NCBI GenBank assembly: GCA_020633295.1
Contig: JACKDW010000008.1
Coordinates: 62,001-126,000 of the forward strand
Length of the DNA stretch: 64,000 nucleotides
DNA from: Myxococcales bacterium
GTDB lineage: Bacteria > Myxococcota_A > Polyangia > Nannocystales > Nannocystaceae
Reading direction: 5' to 3'
The position numbers and the translations under genes were made by a program. The notes beneath the pieces are model-generated. The model was not told where the DNA came from. It worked only from the letters and a program-made list of their open reading frames with translations, and did no database searches. Below, piece after piece: positions 26,123 through 36,490 of the stretch (its first letter is position 1; each line of letters starts with the position of its first letter).

Positions 26123-27127
26123 TCACGCGGCGGGCGCGGAGACGTTCGCGTCCGCGAGGATCCGGCGGACGGCGTCGACGAACGGGATCTTCGCCCACTC
26201 GAGGGTCGCGGCGAAGTTCCCGTCATGCGAGAGGCACGGGTTGCCGTTGATCTCGAGCACCCAGGGCGCCCCGGAGGCGTCGACGCGGAAGTCGACGCGT
26301 GCGTAGCCGCGCAGGCGGAAGCATCGCCAGCAGCGCAGCGCGAGGCGCTGGAGCTCCGCGAGGAGCGACGCGTCGCTCGCCGGCGCGTCGAAGCGCCGCT
26401 GCATGTGCTGGTATTCGAAGGAGTCGGCCTCCCACTTGGCGCGGTAGTCGTAGATCCGCGGGCGGTCGGCCGCCCAGTCGACGAATTGAAGCTCGGCGGG
26501 TGGGAGCACCTCGGGCTCGCCGCCTGGCGCGTCGTCGCGGGCGAGCAGCGCGACGTTGAATTCCCGCCCGTCGATGAACGCCTCCGCGAACGTCTCGCCG
26601 CCGAGTCGCGCGGCGACCCCGTTGATCTCGCGCCGCAGCGCGTCGATGTCGTGGGTCGTCACGACGCACTCGGGGCCGATGCCGACGGAGCTGTCCTCCC
26701 ACACCGACTTGATCATCCAGCGCTCGACGCCAGCGGGGGCGCGCGTCGTGGCGAGGTCAACCCACGGCGGCGTCGGGACGCCCGCGAGCGTGAGCAGGCG
26801 CTTCGTGAGCAGCTTGTTGCAGGTGGTGAACAGCGCGTCGGTCGAGATCCCGGTGTACGGCAGCCGGAGGTGGTCGAGGAGCGCGGCCGGCAGGCTGCAC
26901 AGGCGCCCGGTCGCGTCGAGCGACTCGACGAGGTTGAACACGACGTCGGGCCGGGAGGCGGTGAGCTCCCGCTGCAGCCGGTCGAGCGCGAGGGTGCAGG
27001 ACAGCGGCTCGGTCTCGTGCCCGAGCTCGCGCAGCGCCGCGGTGACCTCGGCGACCTGGACGAGGACGTCCTGCTCATCCGCGCGGGCGTCGGGCGGCAC
27101 GTGCTGGTGCAGGATCACGACGCGCAT
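26123..27127 (-). CDS. ATP-grasp ligase, D-Ala-D-Ala ligase-like
   Basis: 334 residues with the ATP-grasp fold of the Ddl group: N-terminal VVILHQHVPPDARADEQDVL, then PYTGISTDALFTTCNKLLTK, lysine region MIKSVWEDSSVGIG, and C-terminal GYARVDFRVDASGAPWVLEINGNPCLS, where Asp and Glu/Asn bind Mg-ATP. It should join a carboxylate to an amine via acyl-phosphate. It is not adjacent to mur genes, so it is more likely an accessory dipeptide or peptide ligase than housekeeping Ddl. Confidence 0.85.
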   Translation of the reverse strand: MRVVILHQHVPPDARADEQDVLVQVAEVTAALRELGHETEPLSCTLALDRLQRELTASRPDVVFNLVESLDATGRLCSLPAALLDHLRLPYTGISTDALFTTCNKLLTKRLLTLAGVPTPPWVDLATTRAPAGVERWMIKSVWEDSSVGIGPECVVTTHDIDALRREINGVAARLGGETFAEAFIDGREFNVALLARDDAPGGEPEVLPPAELQFVDWAADRPRIYDYRAKWEADSFEYQHMQRRFDAPASDASLLAELQRLALRCWRCFRLRGYARVDFRVDASGAPWVLEINGNPCLSHDGNFAATLEWAKIPFVDAVRRILADANVSAPAA

Positions 27128-27271
27128 GGTGGACTCGGATCCGGAGCTGTCGGCCCGCGAGCGATCGCGCTTCGCGGCGCCTGTCGTGGACGGTAGCGCG
27201 AATCGGGCCCCGCGCGTCGGTCTATTTTCGCCGCGGGCCGACGCGGGACGCGGAGCGCCGTCCCGACGCGG

Positions 27272-27310
27272 AATAAAAAAACCGCGAGCCCGCGGGTCGC
27301 GGGCTCGCGG
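27272..27310 (-). terminator. Rho-independent terminator of the OmpA-type gene
   Basis: A perfect 13-bp stem (27282-27294 with 27298-27310, arm CCGCGAGCCCGCG) with a 3-base loop, followed on the minus strand by TTTTTTTATT. It starts 34 bases after the stop codon at 27344. This is the strongest terminator in the window. Confidence 0.92.
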
Positions 27311-27343
27311 CTCGAAGACGGCGGCGCGGCGGCGCGTCGGGCC

Positions 27344-29227
27344 TCAGCCGTTGTTGAGGATCTTGATGGCCTCCGGGTTGCCGGAGAGCAGGTGGAACTC
27401 GATGCGGCGGTTTCGCTCGTCCTTGGGGTCGACGCCCTGCAGGAGCATCTCCTCGCCGTGCCAGCTGACCTCGAGGCGGCTGGGCGCGACGCCCTTGCCG
27501 ACGAGGTAGTTCTTGACGGCCTTGGCGCGCCGCTCCGAGAGCTTCTTGTTGTGCTTGGCGGAGCCGGGGGCGCTGGTGTGACCCGAGATCTCGAGGCGGA
27601 CGTCGGGGAACTGCGCGAGCACGTCGGCGACCTGGTCGAGCTCGGACTTGCCGGCGTCGAGGAGGTCCCAGCGGTCGTTGGCGAAGGTGATGTTCTTGAT
27701 CGCCAGCCTGGTGTTGACGGTCTCCAGGGCAGCCGTTGTTGCTGACAGGGCCGGGCTCGTCCGGGCACATGTCGGGGGTGTACTCGGGCGGCAGCGGCGG
27801 GATGTCGCTGGGGTTGGGCGTCAGGCAGGTGTCCTTGTCGGGGTCAGCCGGGCAGCCGCGGTACTCAGGCGGCCCAGGGGACGACAGGGGCAGCTGTCGG
27901 GGATGTACTCAGGCGGCAGCGGCGGGACGCCGGCGGGGTTCTGCGAGTAGTTCTTGTCGCCGTCGGGGTTCTCGGGGCAGCCGACGTTGCTCAGCGGGCC
28001 CGGGATCAGCTCGCAGTTGTCGACGATGATGTCGGGCGGCAGCGGCGGGATGTCAGGCGGGTTCTGCGAGAACAGGCGGTCGCGGTCGGGGTCGACAGGG
28101 CAGCCGCGGTTGGAGCTGGGGCCGGGGACCTGCCAGCAGCCGTCGATCTGCTCCTGCGGCAGGCCGGGCTGCTCGGGGTCGTAGAGGCCGTCGAGGTCGC
28201 TGTCGCGGTAGGGGCAGCCGTAGTTCTCGCGCGGGCCGAACTCGTAGGTGCAGCGATCGACGTCGGCGGCCGGCACCCCCTCCTGTCCCTCGTCACATGC
28301 TGTCGCCGTCGGTGTCGACGCAGTCGCGCTGCTTGCCCTTGCCGCCGAGGCGGAAGATCAGGCCGAGCAGCACCTCGACGTTGTGGGCGCGGCCCTCGGA
28401 GATGCCGACGCGGGTCGCTACGTTGTCGATGACGTCGAGGCGCAGGCCGAACCAGCGGTTGACGTAGAACTTGACGCCGCCGCCGAAGTGGAAGGCGGGG
28501 TCGATGTCGCGGCCGAGCGCGGTCGACGAGGTGCCGATGAGCCCGAAGCCGGCGCGCACGAAGGGCGCGACGCGGTAGGGCGCCTGCAAGAAGGCCCCAG
28601 GCGCGGAAGGTGTAGAGCGTCGCGGGGCCTCGTCGATCATGAGCCCGGCCGCGTTGCCGCCGACGGTGCGCGTGGGCATGACGCCGCCGCCGAGCTCGAC
28701 GCCGAGGATGCGCAGCGGGTAGTAGCCGACGCGCGCGCCGAAGTCGGGCGCGACGGTCGCGTAGGACAGGTGCACCGGCATCGGGTTCTGGGGCCGACCT
28801 CGTAGAACTCGTGGTTCGGCGAGGGGAGGAACAGGCCGCCGTAGACGCCGAGCTCCCAGGTGTTGCGCTCGGGCGCGTAGCGCTTGATCCACGGCTCCTC
28901 GGCGCTGTCGCCCGAGCTCTCCGCGGGCTGGCTGCCGTCGGCCGCGACGGCGCCCTCGGGCTGGGCGCCGCCCTCGGGCTGGGCGCCGTCCGGCAGCATC
29001 GGCTGCGCGGCCTCAGGCGCCGGCTGAGCGCCGGGCTGCGCAGGCTGGGCCGGCTGCGCGGGCTGGGCCGGCTGCGCGACGGCGCCGGGCTGCGCAGGCT
29101 GAGCTGGCTGGGCGGGCTGCGCGGCCGCGGGCGCGGGGGCGGGCCCCTCGACCAGGTTGGCCGCGTGCGCGCCGGGGGCCGCGAGCGCGACGGCGAGGAG
29201 AGAGAGCAAGCTCGTTGCGTGTTTCAT
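27344..29227 (-). CDS. OmpA-family outer-membrane protein with thrombospondin-3-like repeats, frame-broken
   Basis: The whole gene would encode about 627 residues. Signal peptide (LLSLLAVALAAPGAHA), a Pro-Ala-Gln-rich linker of about 60 residues, an eight-strand beta-barrel-like part (ELGVYGGLFLPSPNHEFYEV to VLLGLIFRLGGKGKQRDC), Asp/Pro-rich calcium-type repeats each with a GC-P-D core (PSSNRGCPVDPDRDRLFSQN, PLSNVGCPENPDGDKNYSQN), and a C-terminal OmpA peptidoglycan-binding domain (ISGHTSAPGSAKHNKKLSERRAKAV split here; NRRIEFHLL). It anchors the outer membrane to the wall. The parts lie in different frames, with shifts near 28800, 28600, 28290, 27880 and 27720; the net length stays a multiple of three. 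Errors in repetitive DNA are the likely cause. Confidence 0.8.
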
Positions 29228-29269
29228 CGTGATACTCCGCGGGTCATGCGAGAGGCGCGGTCGCGCTGG

Positions 29270-30928
<1,659 letters not shown>

Positions 30929-31194
30929 GGGCTCCAGGAGACTACTTGAATGGTGATTTTTGGGACATGTCAAAAAGGCGAGGCTCGACCGCGCGCGCGG
31001 CCACGCGCGCGACCGCTCCCGGCCACGCGCGCGCGCGCGCGGTGACGGTCTACGGCGTCGCCTCGCGCGAGCACGCAGCGCGTCGCGACGGATGAGCACG
31101 TCGCGCGCGGCGAGCTCCGCGGAACGTAGCGACCTTCGCGGTGACGACGACGCGCGCCGTCGAGCGCGAGCGCGCCGAGATCGTCGCGCGGAGA
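30929..31194. other. Intergenic region, no gene
   Basis: Between two minus-strand lipoprotein genes. It contains an AT-rich dyad at 30957-30976 (TTTTTGGGACATGTCAAAAA, arms TTTTTG/CAAAAA around the palindrome GACATGTC), 29 bases upstream of the MopE-like start, a possible operator or promoter part. The rest is alternating CG-rich sequence with no supported reading frame. Confidence 0.5.
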
Positions 31195-32250
31195 TCAGCG
31201 CTCCGCGGGATCGTCGAGCTCGTCGTCGCCTCGCGCGTCCGCGGCCTGCGGCTTGTAGGTCGTGCGCTGCTTGACGAAGCGCCGCTTGCTCGCGTCGTAG
31301 CGGAACGTCTGGAGCTCGCCGAGCCGCGTCGGGCGGCCGCGCATGGAGGACTCACCTGGCCCGTTGAACAGCACGGTCTCGACCTCGAGGACGCCGCGCT
31401 CCGGCACGCGGACCGCGTTGGCGAAGTCGTAGCGGATGTACTTGGAGCCCCAGCTCGACGCGCGCGCGAAGCGGACGAGCCGGCGCAGCCCGCCGCCGCG
31501 CGTCGGCGCGTAGAAGTGCCAGGCGGTCGGGTAGCAGCACAGCGAGTCGCCCTCGATGACCTCGACCAGCAGCTCCGGGCGCGCGTCGTCCACTACGTCG
31601 ACGGCGCCGACCCGCACGCGCTGCGCGAAGCTCTTGGCCGCGAGCACGGCCCCGCGCTCGTCGGTGATGTAGACGATCGACTCGACCGCGCCCCACTGGT
31701 AGCGGAACAGGAATTGCTCGTCGCCGAAGCGCATGACGTCGCCGCCGGTGGGACCGAGCGCGTTGTCGTCGGCGTTGTCGTCGTCGTCGTCATCGTCATC
31801 GTCATCGGGGGGCGCCAGCTCGCGCGGGAACCGGCGGCGCAGCGTCTTCGCGTCGGGCGCGGGGGCGTCGTCCGGCACCTTCGCCGTGGCGTCGAGCCAG
31901 GTGATCGCGAGCCCGTCGCCGTCGTTGACCATCGCCGCGCGGTACTCGAGCGCGTGATGATCGCGGTCGCGGGACGTCGTGGGCGCCACCCCGAACGGCG
32001 AGTCGCTCGCGGATGTGTGCGCGTCGGCGCGCTCGGTCTCGGCGGGCGCCCCGGGCTCGGGCTGCGTCTGCGCGGGCGCGTCAGGCTGCACGGTCGGCGC
32101 GCGCTCGGGCGGTCGCGTTGTGGTCGGGGCGCTCGCGGGCGCGACCGCGACGAGCTCGGTCGCGGCGGCCGGTGCGTCGGCGGGGTTGTTCGCGCGGCAG
32201 GAGCTGGCGGCCACGAATAGCGCGCTGACCAGCAGCGGGCGCGAGAGCAT
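31195..32250 (-). CDS. Lipoprotein of unknown function with poly-Asp tract
   Basis: 351 residues. Signal ending VSALFVAASSC, then a linker rich in Ala, Pro and Thr to about residue 100, and a globular C-terminal half containing PPDDDDDDDDDDNADDN (encoded by gtcgtcgtcatcgtcatc-type repeats near 31772-31810) and FRYQWGAVESIVYITDERGA, CCYPTAWHFYAPTRGG. Not recognised. The acidic tract may bind cations. Domain order is similar to the lipoprotein at 22960. The start at 32250 is chosen for the signal; an upstream frame to 32295 adds nothing. Confidence 0.75.
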   Translation of the reverse strand: MLSRPLLVSALFVAASSCRANNPADAPAAATELVAVAPASAPTTTRPPERAPTVQPDAPAQTQPEPGAPAETERADAHTSASDSPFGVAPTTSRDRDHHALEYRAAMVNDGDGLAITWLDATAKVPDDAPAPDAKTLRRRFPRELAPPDDDDDDDDDDNADDNALGPTGGDVMRFGDEQFLFRYQWGAVESIVYITDERGAVLAAKSFAQRVRVGAVDVVDDARPELLVEVIEGDSLCCYPTAWHFYAPTRGGGLRRLVRFARASSWGSKYIRYDFANAVRVPERGVLEVETVLFNGPGESSMRGRPTRLGELQTFRYDASKRRFVKQRTTYKPQAADARGDDELDDPAER

Positions 32251-32308
32251 GACTCCAAGGTACCATGACGGCCGGGGAGGATCGCGCGAAGCCACGCGCG
32301 CGACGAGC

Positions 32309-32737
32309 TCAGGGCGCGGGCGACAGCGGCCAGAACGAGGTCGGGCTGGCCATCGCCAGGAGCGGTCGGGCGTGCCCCCGCAGCGCGTCGAGCAGCGGCG
32401 CGAGGTCGTCCTGCGCGACGGCGTCGTCGACGCGCGTCACGATCGCCGCGAGCGCGGCCTCGGGGTCGTCGACGCCGCCGCGGATCGCCACGTGCGCGCC
32501 CGCGGTCGCGCGCGTCACCTCGACGTAGAAGGCCGGCTGCGTCACCCCGAGCGCGCGCGCGAGCGCGTCTCGAGCTGTCGGTCCGAGCAGGTCCAGGGAG
32601 ATCGTGAACTCGCCGCGCTCCCGGGGACAGACGAGCACGAGCGTCGCCCGCTCGCGCAGCTCGAGCGCGAGCTGCTCGCGGACCGCGAGGCGCTTGAGCC
32701 CGAGGCGCTCGCCGAGCAGCGTGTCGGCGGGCGTCAT
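32309..32737 (-). CDS. Conserved-looking small protein, function unknown
   Basis: 142 residues, cytoplasmic, with alternating helix and strand (LALELRERATLVLVCPRERG, TQPAFYVEVTRATAGAHVAI). No motif I can name. It is divergent to the DNA methyltransferase gene and might share a promoter with it. GC bias by codon position is like that of real genes here. Confidence 0.55.
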   Translation of the reverse strand: MTPADTLLGERLGLKRLAVREQLALELRERATLVLVCPRERGEFTISLDLLGPTARDALARALGVTQPAFYVEVTRATAGAHVAIRGGVDDPEAALAAIVTRVDDAVAQDDLAPLLDALRGHARPLLAMASPTSFWPLSPAP

Positions 32738-32820
32738 GGCGGCGAGTATAGGCCCGCGGGCGGCTCGCGAACGCGCGCGTGATCGAGTACGGTGAGCGCG
32801 GACAGGGAGTCCGCGAGGTG

Positions 32821-35800
32821 ATGGGCGAGGGCCGCGGGAGCAAGCGCGCGACGACGGGCGCGGAGTCGGATGTCGACGGGGTGGCGACGCGGTCGTACGA
32901 GGCGCTCGAGCTCCTGCTGCGCGGGCTCGAGGAGGCCGCCGCGCGCGTCGACGGCCACGCGCTCGAGCGGGCGCTTGATCGCGACGACGATCACGTGTTC
33001 GACGGCGCGCTCACGCTGCTGCTGCGGCTGCTCTTCATCCTGTTCGCCGAGGGGCGCGGGCTGCTGCCCGTGGACGACGAGCGCTACGCGGCGCGCCTGG
33101 GGCTGGGCGCCGCGCTCGCGCAGCTCGAGGCGCGCGCGCGCGTCGATCCGGAGTCGCTCGCCGAGCGCTTCGGGGCGTGGCGGCGCGTCGTGACGCTCTG
33201 TCGCGCGCTGCACTCCGGGCTCCGCGAGCCGCTCTCGCTGCCGGCGCGCGGCGGCGCGTTGTTCGATCCGCAGCGGTACCCCTTCGTCGACGGCGAGTCG
33301 ACGCGGATCAGCGACGCGGTGCTCCTCGGCGCGCTCCGTCGGCTCACGCGGGCCGGCTGCGCGCGCGTGGACTTCGGCGCGCTCGAGGTCGAGCAGCTCG
33401 GCGCGGTGTTTGAGTCGCTGATGGGCTACCGCGTGGAGCGGCTGCGCGGGCGCGGCGTGTGTGTCGGGGCGGCGCGCGTGTGGATCTGCGCCGCGGACGT
33501 CCTGGCGCGACCCGCCACGCAGCGCGTCGCGTGGTTGAAGAGCCTCGGGCTTCGGCCCGCGCGGGCGCGTCGGGTCGCGCGCGTCGTCGAGGAGTCCGGG
33601 GGAGACGAGGACGCGGTGCTCGAGCAGCTGGAGCGCTGGCGGGCGCGCGGCGCCCGGCGGCGCGCGCCCGGGAGCCTGGTTTTACAGCCAGGTCCAGATC
33701 GACGCCGGACGAGCACGCACTACACGCCCCGGGCGCTGGCGGACGCGATCGCGCGCCGCGCCCTGACGCCGCTGCTGCCGGCGGATCCAGCGAGCGGGGG
33801 GGGCGACGCGCTGCTGCGCGTGCGCGTGTGCGACCCGGCGATGGGGAGCGGCGCCTTCTTGCTCGCGGCTTGTCGCTTCCTCGGCGACGAGCTCGCGCGC
33901 GCGTGGCGTCAGGCGGGGCGGGCGGGCGACGACGACGAGCTCGGCCGGCGGGCGCGTCTCGCCGTCGCGCGCCGCTGCTTGTATGGCCTCGACAAGCACC
34001 CGATCGCCGCGCAGCTCGCGAGCCTCTCGCTGTGGCTCGAGACGCGGGCGGCGGAGCAGCCGTTCACCTTTCTCGAGGGACAGCTTCGATGCGGCGACGC
34101 GCTGCTCGGGCTGCGGCCGGGCGAGCTCGCGGGCTTCGGCTGGGGCGCCCACGCGCGGCCGAGCCCCGCGCTCCAGCGCGCGGCGGCGGAGGGCGTCGAG
34201 GCGTCGCGGCGTCGCGGCGACGCGGGCGGCGTCACGGACGGGGCGCTCGCGCGCGCCCGGCTGCTCGGGGACCTGGTGCTCGCGGCGTTCTTCGCCGGGC
34301 GGACCGAGACCGAGCGCGCGCGCGCGCTCGCGGACACGCGGCGCGAGGTCGAGGCGTGGCTCGAGACGGGCGGCGCCCCGCCGACGGGCTTGCGGGCGCG
34401 TCAGGACGAGCTGCGCGCGCGGCAGCGCCCGTTTCACTGGGCGCTCGAGTTCCCGGAATTGTTCGTCGACGGCGACGGCGTGGACGCGATCCTCGCGAAC
34501 CCGCCCTACGCGGGCAAGAACACGATGTCGGCGTCGCTCGGGCGGCGGTACCTCGACTGGCTCGCGCGCTCGACCGCAGACGCGCACGGGAACGCGGACC
34601 TGTGCGCGTACTTCCTCCGCCGCGCGAGCGAGCTGATCGGCGCGAGCGGGACGATCGGGCTGATCGCGACCGAGACGATCGCCCAGGGCGACACGCGCGA
34701 GACGGGGCTGCAGCCGCTGCTGCGCGACGGGGCCGCGGTGTACGCGGCGAGCCGGGGGCTGCGCTGGTCGGGCGACGCGAGCGTCATCGTCGCGGGCGTG
34801 CACCTGGCGAAGGGGGGGGCGCGCGCCCGCGTGGGCCCGGCGACGCTCGACGGCGTCGAGGTCGCGGCGATCAACAGCCGCCTCCGCGCGGGGCCCGAAC
34901 GCCCCGATCCCGCGCCGCTGCCGGAGAACAAGCGCAAGTGCTTCCAGGGCGTCGTCGTGCTCGGCATGGGCTTCGCGCTCACGCTCGCCGAGCGCGACGC
35001 GCTGGTGCGCGCGCGGGCGAGCAACGCCGCGCGGATCCTGCCGTACCTCGGCGGCGACGAGGTGAGCGCGTGCCCCGAGCAGCGCGCGCGTCGCTTCGTG
35101 ATCTGTCTCGAAGGCCTGGAGCTCGCCGAGGCGGAGGCGCGGCACCCGGAGCTCGTGGAGATCCTGCGCGCGCGGGTCAAGCCGGCGCGCGATCGGCTCG
35201 CCGACAACCCCGACGGCCGCCGCCGGAGGCGGCGCTGGTGGCAGTACGGGCGCTACACGCCGGCGCTGTACGACGCGCTCGCGAGCGTCCCGCGCTGCCT
35301 CGTGACGACCCGGGTGAAGAAGCACGTCGCGCTGTGCTTTCAGCCGACGGCGCAGCTGTTCGCCAACACGCTGTACGTGTTCCCGCTCGCGCGCTACAGC
35401 GAGTTCGCGCTGCTGCAGGCGCGCGTGCACGACATCTGGACGCGGCGCCTGTCGTCGACGCTCGGCGCCGGCCTGAACTACTCGTCGACGGACTGCTTCG
35501 AGACCTTCCCGTTCCCCGACGACGCGCGGCTCTCGGCCGCCGGCGCGCTCGCGGCGCTCGGCGAGCGTCTCTACCGCGCGCGCGCCGAGCTCATGCGCGC
35601 GCGGAAACATGGCCTAACGGTCACCTATAACCAGCTGCTCGATCCAGCGGCGCGCGACCCCGCGCTCGACGAGCTCCGCGCGCTGCACGTCGAGCTCGAC
35701 CGCCGCGCGCTCGCGGCCTACGGCTGGGGTGATCTCGACGTCCCGCCCTACACGACGCCGAGCTCCGCGGCCGCGCGCCGGCGGCGGGCGGCGTTCGACG

Positions 35801-35859
35801 ACGAGCTCGTCGATCGCCTGTTCGCGCTGAACGCCGCGCGGGCGGCCGCGCGACGCTGA
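32821..35859 (+). CDS. Eco57I-like adenine-specific DNA methyltransferase (type IIG/PglX-like)
   Basis: 1012 residues from the ATG at 32821 (gagg just upstream; a GTG at 32779 is possible). The N-terminal third is helical with LLLRLLFILFAEGRGLLPVD, a feature of large Eco57I-type and PglX/DrmM-type enzymes. Methyltransferase motifs: HYTPRALADAIARRAL, motif I VCDPAMGSGAFLLAACRFLG and motif IV DAILANPPYAGKN (Asn-Pro-Pro-Tyr, N6-adenine). The C-terminal third should be target recognition (NYSSTDCFETFPFPDDARL is common near the end). I see no PD-(D/E)xK nuclease motif. No BREX, DISARM or restriction partner is adjacent, so this appears to be an orphan, either an epigenetic or a solitary defence enzyme. 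Confidence 0.85.
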   Translation: MGEGRGSKRATTGAESDVDGVATRSYEALELLLRGLEEAAARVDGHALERALDRDDDHVFDGALTLLLRLLFILFAEGRGLLPVDDERYAARLGLGAALAQLEARARVDPESLAERFGAWRRVVTLCRALHSGLREPLSLPARGGALFDPQRYPFVDGESTRISDAVLLGALRRLTRAGCARVDFGALEVEQLGAVFESLMGYRVERLRGRGVCVGAARVWICAADVLARPATQRVAWLKSLGLRPARARRVARVVEESGGDEDAVLEQLERWRARGARRRAPGSLVLQPGPDRRRTSTHYTPRALADAIARRALTPLLPADPASGGGDALLRVRVCDPAMGSGAFLLAACRFLGDELARAWRQAGRAGDDDELGRRARLAVARRCLYGLDKHPIAAQLASLSLWLETRAAEQPFTFLEGQLRCGDALLGLRPGELAGFGWGAHARPSPALQRAAAEGVEASRRRGDAGGVTDGALARARLLGDLVLAAFFAGRTETERARALADTRREVEAWLETGGAPPTGLRARQDELRARQRPFHWALEFPELFVDGDGVDAILANPPYAGKNTMSASLGRRYLDWLARSTADAHGNADLCAYFLRRASELIGASGTIGLIATETIAQGDTRETGLQPLLRDGAAVYAASRGLRWSGDASVIVAGVHLAKGGARARVGPATLDGVEVAAINSRLRAGPERPDPAPLPENKRKCFQGVVVLGMGFALTLAERDALVRARASNAARILPYLGGDEVSACPEQRARRFVICLEGLELAEAEARHPELVEILRARVKPARDRLADNPDGRRRRRRWWQYGRYTPALYDALASVPRCLVTTRVKKHVALCFQPTAQLFANTLYVFPLARYSEFALLQARVHDIWTRRLSSTLGAGLNYSSTDCFETFPFPDDARLSAAGALAALGERLYRARAELMRARKHGLTVTYNQLLDPAARDPALDELRALHVELDRRALAAYGWGDLDVPPYTTPSSAAARRRRAAFDDELVDRLFALNAARAAARR

Positions 35860-35918
35860 GACCCGCGCGCGAGGCGGCCGAGCCGCGATGAACCATCGCG
35901 CGCGCCCCCGCGTAGTGA

Positions 35919-36314
35919 ATGGAGATGCCCGCGCGACGTCCCGAGACCGTGAGCCCCTCGTCTTCCCCCACGCTCGAGCTCGAGCGCGCCGCCGGCATGC
36001 ACAAGCCGGGGCGCGTGTGGCCCACGCTCATCGGCCTGTGGGCCGCGTTCGCGCTGCTGCTCGCGTGGAACGTCGCCGTCGTCGACCTCAACACGCGCGG
36101 CGACTTCTGCGGCACGCCGCTCGCCGTCGCCGGGGCGCTGTGGTTCCTTGTCGCGGCCTCGGGCGCGTCCGTGGCCGCGCTGACCTCGGTGGTCGACACG
36201 GTCCGCCGCCGTCGTCTGCACGGCGTCTGGCGACCCCGTCGCGTCTACGTGGTCGAGACGATCGTGTTCATCGCCAGCGCCCTGATCCCGCTCGTGACCT
36301 CCTGGTGGCTGTAG
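35919..36314 (+). CDS. Small integral membrane protein
   Basis: 131 residues with three hydrophobic segments: LIGLWAAFALLLAWNVAVVD, LAVAGALWFLVAASGASVAA and VETIVFIASALIPLVTSWWL. The first 30 residues are polar and rich in Ser/Pro. Function unknown. It follows the methyltransferase after 59 bases; a link is not shown. Confidence 0.65.
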   Translation: MEMPARRPETVSPSSSPTLELERAAGMHKPGRVWPTLIGLWAAFALLLAWNVAVVDLNTRGDFCGTPLAVAGALWFLVAASGASVAALTSVVDTVRRRRLHGVWRPRRVYVVETIVFIASALIPLVTSWWL

Positions 36315-36330
36315 CGACGCGCTTGTTCGC

Positions 36331-36346
36331 ATGTCTCAAGGGACAT
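36331..36346. terminator. Hairpin-type 3' element
   Basis: ATGTC-tcaagg-GACAT, 17 bases after the membrane protein stop. Short stem, no U-tract. One of the ATGTC/GACAT elements discussed as a group. Confidence 0.35.
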
Positions 36347-36467
36347 TCGTCGCGCGGGGCAGGGTCTCCGGGCCGGCCAGGTTCGCGTCCTTCGGGGCGA
36401 CAGGAACGCGCAATTAACGGCGTTGGTACAATGTTCTCCCTCGTTGACGCGATGTGCTCATCGCTGT

Positions 36468-36490
36468 AACTTGTTGGCCGCCAACAAGTA
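36468..36490. promoter_or_regulatory. Operator of the lipid regulon, site 1 (lipase)
   Basis: A near-perfect inverted repeat ACTTGTTGG-CCG-CCAACAAGT at 36469-36489, preceded by an A. It aligns over 23 bases with the sites before the ligase, acyl-CoA dehydrogenase and diheme cytochrome (common words AACTTG, TGGC, CAAGT). It touches the first possible start codon of the lipase, so binding would block transcription or initiation. Confidence 0.75.

Noticed and set aside
28248..28805. Plus-strand open frame across the OmpA-type gene
   Set aside because: Antisense to conserved barrel segments (VKFYVNRWFGLRLDVIDNVA); no motif of its own.
32821..35859. Complete BREX or DISARM system around the methyltransferase
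   Set aside because: No PglZ, BrxC, BrxL, DrmA/B or helicase genes within the flanking sequence.
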